Assembly (NCBI GenBank): GCA_014607495.2
Contig: CP053148.1
Span: forward strand, 5,704,001 to 5,768,000
DNA from: Carposina sasakii
Lineage: Eukaryota; Arthropoda; Insecta; Lepidoptera; Carposinidae
Length of the DNA stretch: 64,000 nucleotides
Direction of reading: 5' to 3'
How positions within the stretch are numbered: the stretch's first letter is position 1; every line of letters starts with the position of its first letter. This document shows, piece by piece, positions 24,901-36,900 of this stretch. Made by a program: the position numbers and the translations under genes. Under the pieces are notes generated by a model that had not been told where the DNA came from, searched no databases, and saw nothing but the letters and a program-made list of their open reading frames with translations.

Positions 24901-27900
24901 ATTATTTCAGACCTTCTTTTTCAGCCTATTGCAGTCCACTGCTGGACGTAGGCCTCCCCCAGGGCACGCCACAAGGCTACTGCCACGGTTTTACCCATAG
25001 TCACCACGCTGGGCAGGCGGGTTAGTGAAAATTTTAGACCTATCGTCCACTTATTTATTCGACATTAAAACGTACAACTTATATGTCCATTGTCATTTTT
25101 TAGGGTTCCGTACCTCAAAAGGAAAAAACGGAACCCTTATAGGATCACTTTGTTGTCCGTCTGTCCGTCCGTCCGTCTGTCAAGACCCTTTTTCTCAGGA
25201 ACGCGTGGAGGTATGAAGCTGAAATTTATATCAATTACTCAGGTCTACTGTCCCTTGAAGCTGTGAAAAAATCAAACTTCTAAGCCAACGCAATCAAAAG
25301 ATACAGCCGTTTATGCCGCAAATTTTCGACACTTGCAAGGGAATCAAAACCTACAGGGTGCTTCCCGTGAACTCAGAATCTTGAAATTTGGTACGAAGCA
25401 ACGTCTTATAGCATAGATAAAGGAAAAATTACGAAAACCATAAATTTTTAGTTACATCACATAATATATATTTTTTAAATAATTTTAAACTTACTACCCA
25501 TTTCCTCATAAACGCGTAGAGGTATTAAATTGAAATTCATACCAAATACTCAGGTCTATAATACCTTTAAGCTGTAGCAAAATCAAACTTCTATGTCAAC
25601 GCAATCAAAAGAAACAGCAATTTAAGCTGCATATTTTGAAACTCGCAAGTACTCGCAAGGGAATCAAAACCTAAAGGGTACTTCCAGTCGACCTAGAATC
25701 TTGAAATTTGGCATGAAGCAACGTTTTATAGCACACATAAAGGAAAAATTCCGAAAACCTTAAATTTTTAGTTACATTACAAAATATATATTTTTTAATA
25801 AATATAAACTTATTACTTTTTTCCTCATGAACGCGTAGACTCGATTGTCGTAATGAACGAACTTTGTAAACCTTGCAGGTTTGTACGGAACCCTCGGTGC
25901 GCGAGTCCGACTCGCACTTGGCCGGTTTTATACGATATTTTCTATATTTGTTACAATCTGTCAAGCATAAGTTGGCATTTCGGGGCTTCAAGGCCATAAT
26001 AGTGATCGCCTAAAAACAAAATCTAGGAGAACTGTTAAAGTTGATTCTCTTTTTCGTCAAACCCAACATTAGGCAGATTGACCGTATGTACTTATTACTG
26101 TTTTGAGAAACGCTCAATTTCCATAGGTAAACATATGCTATAAGCTATAAACATTGATGCGCATGCATCTAATCTTGACAACGATTTTGTTTTTATCAAA
26201 AACAAACTACAACTAAATGCGAAAGCTACTAGAGATCCCAGAAACAATACAATTAGCGATAATATAGTCGAGCTAAATAAGATAATGGTAAGCGATCAAG
26301 GCAGGTCCAAATCGACGGCAAATTACGTGACCGAATTCAGGGCCTAAGCCAAAACACGATAGCATCACCGAGCTTAGTAGGTCGACGAACAAATTACTTG
26401 ATTGCCAGCCTTTTATTTTTATATATGTAAAACACTTTGATGGACAATATAATGTTGAAATTATACCTCTTTATAATCTCAACGTATTAGGATGATTTGC
26501 ATTGAGATTAAAGATTATATTTTGGTGCAGTTAGGTGTTATTAGTATAGTTATAGGAATTAGCTGGCAATCGTTGGTTGTTTTTAATTTTTAAAACGTTA
26601 TGGTAAGCACGGAGTAATTTTGGGTAGTCGGTGCGGTGTTATGATGTTTGGGATCAGCGATTATGAATGAAGCAAAACCATTTTGTGTTTATGCCCGTGT
26701 TTCGGTGCAGGCCAATTTAATACGATAGTTAAGTATAACTTGTAAATAGATAAAGTATCTACGTGTTAAACAAATTTTTGAAACAAGTGTATGTTTAACA
26801 AGCGAAATAATATTAATAATCTATAGGCACAACAACAAAGAACTAGGTACTTATTCAAATGCGCTATTGGGTTTACTAATGTTTGACCAAAAAAATATTG
26901 ACAATTATGGTCATTCGACAAACAACGTTTCACCAAATGTTCATTTGGCAAATGAGACATTTGATAAAAGTATCATCTTACAAAAAGTCACTTAGCAAAT
27001 AATCCATTAGCAAACACTACACTTGTTAAATAATAAAATGTCAATTGACCTTTTTTCGTTTCACTAAATAATATGTTTTGCAAATTAACCATTTGTCCAA
27101 ATATAATTTAACAAAATGTTATTTCACAAAAAGTACTTTTTTGAAACATTACGATTTAGTAATTTTTTCCGCTACCCTCGTATCGCCGTGAGAATGAATG
27201 AATTTATTACACTGACATTTGAGGATAAATGCAAGAGAAAGAGAAACGCCCAAAAGTCGCTGTATTTATATCAACCTAACCCGCTCCGTCGCTTCGCTCC
27301 TCGCTAACCTAAGCTGTATGGCATGACCCATAGTACGACGCATAGTATACCTATGTTTTTTCTATTCTGTCTAGATATAAAATATCCAGTTAATTTGACA
27401 CATGCCATAATTATGTATTATTAGATTTATTAATAAACGAAACACTTGTCAAATAATACATTTTATCAAACGTTTTTAGACCAATAGTAGTTTTTTCTGA
27501 TAACTCAGTTGCTAGTTGATCATTGTGTTAAATAATTATTTATAAAATGTAAATTTAAGTGTTGTTCTTTTGGTAAAGTGAGTCATTTGTAAAATGATTA
27601 GTAGTAAAATGATCAATCGGCGAAACCATTTTCTTGCCAAACGTTGTTTGCCAACTTTTGGTCAAACAACAGGACCCTGCGCTGTTGAGTAACACTCCAA
27701 TAGCTAAACTTGACAATCTTTGAAAACATTTCCCATTCATATTTTTATTTTCAGACAAAATATGTACCTAGCATTGAAAGTTCATTCGAGAAGAGATTTG
27801 TATTAAAATTGAATATTGAACTACAAAATCCAACGCAGGGTTCAGATTTCCCCGCAATAACATTGGAACTAGTTTATAGGCTGTACAACATCGTTCAACG

Positions 27901-30900
27901 TTCCCCGAGCCATAAGTAAACTTGTAACTGTCTATGACCCCGATGAGCCGAGCCAAAATGGCTTGAACCAAAATGCCTTCAACCAAAATTTAAGTCAGCA
28001 GTTAACGCTTGGATATATATTACTTTATCCGAGGACCAATCGTCGTACGTACAAGATGTAGGCGTGATCGCCGCTGATTCAGGGTAGTTTGCGGCAGGCG
28101 GTCGTAGGTTCGACGTCGCTGAGAGAAATATTGGCCCCAAAGGAGGCACTGTTAATTTGCTGGCGCACATTTAGTACGATGCTGGCACGGTTTTCCACGT
28201 ACCCACACGCGCGCCCCACGTCAATATTGGTAGAGGCAGTTTCGGGCGCCGTTGCAAAACACTATGTGCCCTTAATTTATCTGTGAACGCTGCAGGAGAT
28301 AACGGCATTTTAGAACGGGCCTGTGACAAATTGTACGTGATACGTTTTAAATTTTCGAAGGATTTTGGTGAATTTGCCAAAACTTTCACACAACTTTAAA
28401 CATTTAATAGTACAGGTTACGGCTATAATAAATTCAAGAATAAAAAATATACTCACGTACTAGACGAGCCGCAAACACCAATGTCATCATCGAAGTGGGG
28501 CATATATAAAAAAGAAAAAAAAACAAATTAGGTGCGATCTAAAAAAGCATCATTCTACAGGGAGAGCAAAATTCAAAGATGGTATCTTTAAAACCTTATT
28601 AAGACAACACATCCGGGTCAGGCGAAGGAATTCACAAATTTATCGTCGACTAAGCTAATAAATTTCTACAGGATTACGTAGTTCCTGTTGTAACGCTCTC
28701 GATTTATCCTTTGGTTTAAGAGGAAAATTTTGTATGTAGGTAGATATGGTGGATTGGGGGCGGGGGAATTGTTTCCTTTGCTTAGATTTTATGTACATAC
28801 TTTTGGGGATTTAATTGAAATAAAAAAAATATCATGCACTTTAACTTTATATTTGGAAAAGTTCAAATTAATGTTTTGTTATACATATAAATTTATAATT
28901 TGCATATCCTTTACTCTACTAATATGTGGAGAAACACACAAAAATATTCTAGAAAGGGTTGAAACATACTTCGTTTTAGTATCTAGTATTGCCAGACGTG
29001 AGGTCAATAAAATCGTCCGACTTCCGTCCACTTTGAAGTGTAAATTGTTAAAGGCCATTTCATTTTGGTCTTTTAAAAAGCAATGTTGTGTTTTGTGATG
29101 GAGTCGAGATTTTTTTTCATTGTCCAGTCAGTAAGCAGTGAGTAATGTGAGCGTAGAATAAGTTTACAAGATTGAATTATGAACTGAATGCTAATACTGA
29201 GTATTATACAAGATATTAGTGATATAGTAAAGAAAACTTCGATGGGTTCACCAGTTCATCATAGCCTTTGTGTGGCATTTAAACTAAGAGCACGAATCAA
29301 GTATGTAATATTTTTATAATCCTGATTTTCCCATTCTGAAAGTTCGGCGAATCCTTTCCTATCGGATGTCTACGTCAAAAAAAGAACGTACCTTCTAAGA
29401 TTCCAGGCTCAAGGAAGGCTATGCCTTGATTCATCAGTCAGTTATCCAAGACTTAGCATTTTATATCTGTATGTAGATTAACTAATACAATATGTATATC
29501 CTTACCTTATATTGCTCACCTAGCTCATGTGTATGCCATATCCTTTATATTGCTCACCTAGCTCATGTGTATGCCAAAGTCACTAACTAACCAACATCCA
29601 AATTCACTTTGGCAGTATTAGTTAGGATCGCAGAAGTTGGTAATTGCTTCGATAGTGGTATCTAATACAATATATGTAATTTTAAGTGCTTCGGTTGACT
29701 AATCACGAGCAAATGATTAATTCAGTGTCTAAATACTATGTGACAGGTGTACAGGTGTATTGTGAACTGCTAGTCCATCAACACATTACAAGGTAAGGGA
29801 CCGCGCACAATGAACCGTGTTTAAACCCAGATTTTAGTTAAAAGCTAACTTTTAGTTCATTTCGCAATCCTTTTTTGGTTGCCCTAGCTTATATTGTATA
29901 TTTAACATAGAGTTGCTATTCTATGATTGAACAAGATAATTTGGTTTTAGTCATCTTCTAGTGATGGATAAGTTCAACAGGTATTGTTCGTTATCTAAGT
30001 TTCGTTAGTTTTAAAATCTATTAATTTTACTAATAAGAGCAGTAATAAATTATAAATTTACATTCATCTGATGCGACATCCTTTGCTGGTTATAAGTATG
30101 GTGTGGTCTAGAGTCGGTAAATTTACCAGATTCAGTCTAATAACGAGTCTGGAACACTCAATCTGTCAGAGTTATTTTCCGTAAGCCAGTTCAGGTTAGC
30201 TCTAGGAGTCGAGAGTGTCTAAGCTCAGGCCATAGATTCCGAGACGCTCGGAACACGGAACGCGTCAATGAGCATCATATTTTACCGGAAGCTAATGTAC
30301 CAAACCTTCGGATGTGTACACAGGAGTAGCTACATCCGGTCGCAAGGAGTACCTACTACCTAGTGATTGCATTTGCGTGTACGTCAATTAGAGCCAGAGA
30401 AATGCGTCTTCGAGCGATAATTACAGGGTTGTCGTGATCCTGCCTATAGAGATTGACAAGTAAGACGCGTAATAGGGATGTTTACGGTTTTTATTTTTAT
30501 TTATATCGAAAGATCATAAAATAAAAGAAAAATTTGCGAAAGAAAAACTTCGCTAGCGTGAAAACTTTCCGGGATATAACGATTTCAAAATCACAATTTT
30601 AGACTTGCCAAAAAACGCTCCATACAAACAGCCACCACAATTATGACGTCACTCTATCAGTAGGTAACTTGTAGGTACTCGCGTAAAAGCACTATTTATC
30701 TACAGCTATATTAAATGTTGCGTTTATAAATATAGTCACTAAACAAAAGTTGCTATAAATGATGCAGGTGGTCATGTGATGTAGTAATTTTAATTAATTT
30801 CACATTTGAAAATTGAACTTACCCACTTAACTTTGAAGGCTTATTACTACCTCATTTGGACACATCAAATTGTAATTTTACAGATAGGTATGATTTTGAT

Positions 30901-33900
30901 GATTTATTCTGATAAGCATAAAATGTCATTAAAGTCAACCATAGTAAACATCCATATTAAGATATTGTAGCGCCTACTTATCTACTAACACGGTCGGTAC
31001 ACTGATATCACATACATTTACACACGTTCCGGGATAGCCAGAATCGCATAGTATAGCATTACATATTATTCAGAGATAATTTATGAGATTAATAAAAAAA
31101 TATGATACTTACACCCTGTAACAGCCAACCGATGTCCATGAAGCGAAACATGAAAATGAAGTAAACATTTAAATCAAATTAATCTGTCAAAATTTTCCCA
31201 ATGGTTAAATAGCCCGTTTGAAGGATGAAGTTGATACTGTCTTTCTCTAAAACTCGATCAAGATAGAGACAGCATCAACTTTATTCTTCAGATAGGCTAT
31301 CTGATCTTTTGTTTTTGCGAGTTTATTTGTAATTTGGCATTTATAAAGTTACATTTCGCGTGGTGCCGGCAGAGTAGAATTCGTACTACCCCATGTCTGC
31401 CCGTGGGTATCGTACGAGGCGATTAAGGGTTTCCGGGAGGTGGGCAGCAGCGCCTCCCGTGTTGACAACATAGCCCAAAATACAAACTGCGGGCACCAAC
31501 CCGCCTGCCCAGCGTGGTGACTATGGGCAAATACCCCTCATGGCGGTCCTGTGGTGTGCCCTGGGGGACGACCGACCTACGTCCAGCAGTGGACTGCAAT
31601 AGGCTGATGGTGATGATGAAAGCTACATTTAAGTTACTTCTAGTATTCCAAGTCTTACCGTGAAGGGATCCTGAAACAAAGAGTAGAAATAAATTAAGCA
31701 ATGTCGACTGTGTATGCGACATAAATGGCAGAAAGGAAGCATAGAAGTTCATTTCGAAATGAGCCAAAAAAATACTATTGTATACAACCCAAAAGACAAA
31801 AAAAAAACTCCAATCAAATCGATTCAGCGGTTTAGGTGCTATGATGCAACAGACAGACACACATAAAGGGGCAACACTTATAAAAACCGTCAGATTTTTG
31901 CATCGAGGTTAAAAAATCATCATATATAAAGTACCAAACATAACAATATATATGAGCCTAGATTTCTACCTACATAGGGAAACCGTGTGGATTACCCACA
32001 AATAAAGTCGGTAACTTCCGCCACACAAATTGCTGTGAACGCGGCCAAAAACACTGTACTAAATTCAAATTTTGCTTTCATTACATTCTGGGTTGCAAGC
32101 AGCAAAATATAGGTTCGACTCATTGTAAAATTGGGAAAAATTACTTTATGACACATAAGTACGTGAAGAGGATGATTAAGGGCCAGGCGCTAAACTAAAA
32201 CACCGAAGGGAATATTAAAGGGATCGTGTAGTACATTTCTTATGGGAAATTAACGTAATTTTACTGAGAAAAAATCGTATTAATATTTTGGCTAAGGATT
32301 TATTTTGGCATGTTGTAATTTTACACCATATTTGCTTATAATTTTTTAACTATTCGCTGAATAAATTAAATAATATTAGCGAAATAATTCAAGATACCCA
32401 CGCATTAAATTAACGATAAATAAACGATTTGAGTACCTACGGAATTATCATCATTTACATTTAGTAAAATGATGTAAATAAACCACCAGAATTCATAAGC
32501 AACTCAATTAAAAGTGCCACTTACAACTAGAGGTATAGAAAAATAGCGAAACTATAGTAACATATAATATTTTACCGAAATGCAGACGTAGCATACCCCT
32601 TAAACTGTTCACCGGCAGACTATTAAGTTAAGTATCTAAAAATTTCCAAGCAAAAACGTGAAATTGCTTCGGAAAACACAACTTTTCATACTTATATTTT
32701 CGTACAACTAAAATGTTAAAACAGTTTATTAGGCTTTTCTGTGTGTGCGAAATACTTAAATTCTGAAAATGTGAGTTGTAGAACATGCTACCGCTTTATT
32801 GGATTACTTGGCTAGAACATAAGTTCTTTTTTGTGTGCAATTACTAACGTGTACACATATAAGCTGATTGCATTTTTATGAAAGAATAAAACTTAATGTC
32901 TTCCTTAAGGTAAACTTCCTTTTTGTTATGGAGTCCTAGATTCAATAACTAGAAATCACAATAGCAAAAAATAGATACACTAAGTCCTAATAACACGCAT
33001 TTACCTACATTCCGCAACTTTCTCACTCTCATGGCAAAAAGCGAGTTTAAAAAGAGAGATTACTCGTAACATTTAAATGTTTCGGAGTATAGTATCCATA
33101 ATGTACGCTGCCCTCGCGAGCACCGAATTACCTACTAAACTGTAAAAAAACGTAGATAAAAGTGGGGCTCTGCATATTCCCATGATCGGGAGACGGTTGT
33201 ACGGCGTTTTAATGCAGCCATAATCGCCGATCGACGATGGATCATATGAAATATGTAATGCCGCTAATAGGTCTTGGTGGGCAGCTTCCTCAGCGGTCGT
33301 TCGGACAATTTCGCCTTTGGTAATAACCTTAATATCCCATCAGCGCTATGCCTCATGCGTGTACAAAGATGAGACCACGTAATAGCGGCCGGTATCGGCC
33401 CGCCTACCCGCCGATAATTCACCTTTATTCAATAAATCTGTTTGGTTACGGTATTGTACAAAATACATTTTTATTGGACCATTATTGTGACAATATTTGC
33501 ATGTAATAAAGAAAACAAAGTATTTTCGGAGGAAAAATTTATGCATTGCCAAGTTTGTTTATAAATATTTTTATTGTGTAAATACATTTTTTTATATTTA
33601 CCTGAAGTAAAATCAGTCGAAATTTATTTCTTGTAATTCTTATTATAAAGGTTTAGTGAATGAAGAATGTTTGTTGCCCGTGAACCAATTCTACAACTAA
33701 ATTTAGAAATGTAAACGCTTTTAAAATGGCCCTAGCGTTTAACTCTAACACAAACCTCGTTGGTTTTACAAAGTGCTATTGTAACTAGTTTTTTTTGTAT
33801 AACCATTTAAAAGATAATAGATTAAAAAAAACTCCAAAGTCAACTGGTGCGAACTGACTACTTATGTATTTATGTATGGTACCTCCCTAACTACCAGCTA

Positions 33901-36900
33901 ATACATACTTCAGCTAAGGTCGATGAGCACAACCTAAAATTCACCGAAATACGTTATTAATTTAAGTACTGAACTGAGATAGAACAGCTGTATACCAAAT
34001 TTACAAGGTGATAAATCATTAATTTGTCATATGACAACATTTTCAAGAAATGTGTCCTGTGTAAATAATGCACTCATAAGAAACAAACATGGTGAATGAG
34101 TATTTCTAAAATAAGACGATATTTATTATAGAAAACGCTGCAGACGGTCTGACGCAAACGTTGGCCGACAGTTATAAAGCGCTAGAACTCCGCACCAGGA
34201 CGACGAAAGCGAACACTACATCGCCCAGAATATTATCCCCTCTTTTGTGCCTGGCATCACTGGTATACAAGTTCAGTGCATACTCATAGATCACAACAGA
34301 TACAAATTCCACGACATTATTCTTCCTCCGCTCGGAAACATTCGTGCGACCACAGTTAACATCTAATTTACAAAGTCCGCGTACAAAATCGATAGGCGTG
34401 TCACCATTTCATTTTACGGATTTAAAATAAAGCCACGCGGATTAAAAACGCTAAAGCCAGTAATTACAAATTCAAAGATATTTAGAGACCGCTCATCGGA
34501 TGTCATAAAACTGATGGCTTTGAGCGCGCAACAAAAGTTTATAATTACAATGTACGCAATCATGATTGTATATAATTTTAGAATTGCGAATTTAAGCAGA
34601 ACATTGTACGTTTAATTGTGGCCCTGTTAACGGGTGCAATCGGAGCATGTGTTGGTAATAGAGCGTTGTCTCTTCATTTTGTCTGGACTCTCGGTGACGC
34701 TGTTATTTCCGAGCAGCTAATAAATTGCGTGATGACAGGTGTCAGCTGCTTCACCGCCTCTGCACTCTCGCGCCGATGTCTCATTCCTCACGTTCTGGCT
34801 CCTTAATTCTCTTATTTTATCAACGCTCCGTTCAATTTTCGTATCGTTCTATTGCCATTCCGTTTTGTTTTGTTAGGCTTATCGAACTGGTCGCTAATCC
34901 GACATGCATTGAGGAAATTTTGTTCATTCATACATTCTTTATCCTAACATTTTAAAATAAATTATGTATTTGACATTGACGTTGAAGGTACTGGTAATAA
35001 AATTTGTTTGAAAATCATAACTCATTGGTGTACGAAAAAGCAAATTATATAAAGTGATACAATTATGGCGAGCGAGGCGACCTGAGAAGAGATTATTGAA
35101 CTTACTGACCAGAGATGACATGTGAAAAAATGGTAGAAAGTAATTTTCCAGCAGTAATCGATTTCATAAGCCGCGTGGTGCCGGCAGAGTAGAGTTTGTA
35201 CCACCCCTGCCTACTCGTGGGTATCGTACGAGGCGATTAAGGGTTTCCGGGAGGTGGGCAGCAGCGCCTCCCATACTGACAACATAGTCCGAAAATCACA
35301 CTGCGGTCACCAACCCGCCTGCCCAGCGTGGTGGGTATGGGCAAAATCCCCCTGTGGCAGTAGCCTTGTGGCCTGCCCTGGGGGAGGCCTAGGTCCAGCA
35401 GTGGACTGCAATAGGCTGAAGAAGAAGAATCGATTTCATAGTAACAATACTTGCGACCAATCATACAACTTTGAAACTAGAACCAAAGTCGAAACATTGT
35501 ATGTGAACCAATCCACATATTAGAAACCGATAAAAACTCAAAAAATAGGACCAGATAAAATACATAACTATGGAAACACAAGCCAAATGTTTGGCTGCTC
35601 TTATGACCTACAAACATACTATGTTGGTGACTGTTCGAAAAACTTTATAAGAAGGAATGTTTGCAGCGGTAGTGGTATGCACTGTTTTTCAACAGTTATA
35701 AATTAACTTCACTGCGAAGACAAACCGGGACGAAGATTTATATGGCCTAACCGTGAAAAGCTGCCGACGAATGACTCCTCAGGGGACTCCGTATAACTAT
35801 AATTTTTGCCCTTTTGCGACGAGGAGACCTTCACTACTGAAGTTAGTAATAGAGTCAAGATCGTGCAGTAATTACGGGAAAATTATTTTGTGCGATTATT
35901 TATACATTGTTTTTCAAGAAGGGAGACAAAACGCTCCTCAAAAACTATAGGCCGATCACACTTCTGAGCCACGTCTGAGAGAGTCGTCACGAATCGTCTG
36001 GCATTGAGATTTGAAGCCTTCCAGCCACCGGAACAGGCCGGGTTTCGCAAAGGCTACAGCACCGTGGACCACATCCATACTATACGGCAGGTTATACAGA
36101 AGTCGGAGGAGTATAACCAACCGCTGTGTATGGCTTTTGTGGACTACGAGAAAGCCTTCGAAACCATCGAAACCTGGGCCGTTTTGGAATCTTTGCATCG
36201 ATGCCAAATCGACTGGCGATATGTGGAGGTGCTGAGAAATATCTACCAAATGGCAACCATGTCCGTTCAAGTCCAAACCCACCAAACAAGACCGATCCAA
36301 TTACTCCGAGGTGTGAGACAGGGTGACGTAATATCCCCGAAACTCTTCACCAAGGCGATGGAGGACGTCTTCAAGACGCTACAGTGGGATGGACTAGGCA
36401 TCAACGTCAATGGTGAATGTCTCACGTATCTCCGCTTTGCTGGCGATATAGTTTTGATGGCTGAATCGCTGCAGGACCTACAAAAAATGCTGTCTAGTCT
36501 CAATGTTGCCTCGAGGCGTGTGGGATTCGGGATGAACCTGGACAAGACCAAGGTAATGTTCAATCGACACATCATCCCTGATGTAGTACTCAAGTGAATG
36601 CTGTGACACGTATCTGTATGGCTCGTTACGTCACCAGTAGTCAGGGTAAACCACACGTCCGTCTCCGCCCTCGGCTTGCGCGTGACTGTCTTTATCCCTC
36701 CTACCCGCGAACCCGAGACATCATAATAACTACCATAGATAACTACAAACACTACACCTGAGTCGATATCCGTCGAAGGTGTAGCCCTAAAGGTTGTTCA
36801 GAAGTATGTATACCTTGGGCAAATATTGCAGTTGGGTAAAGACAACTTCGAGGGAGAAATCACCAGAAGAGTGCAGCTTGGGTGGGCAGCGTTTGGGAAG

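Larger units (their letters stand above)
24247..31658. other. SOWAH intron 5
   Basis: 7,412 bp between the 12-nt exon and exon 6. It holds several repeats listed separately. From 28.4 to 30.4 kb little is recognisable beyond a 38-bp tandem pair at 29,507. Nothing suggests another gene. Confidence 0.7.

Noticed and set aside
28730..29098. 122-codon open frame
   Set aside because: Low-complexity hydrophobic sequence with no recognisable domain; likely chance.
31423..31860. 145-codon minus-strand open frame
   Set aside because: It lies across the SINE copy and the SOWAH microexon region; the same reading recurs in other SINE copies (35,237 and 61,521), so it is a shadow of repeat sequence.
36267..36752. 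161-codon minus-strand open frame
   Set aside because: Antisense shadow of the LINE reverse transcriptase.
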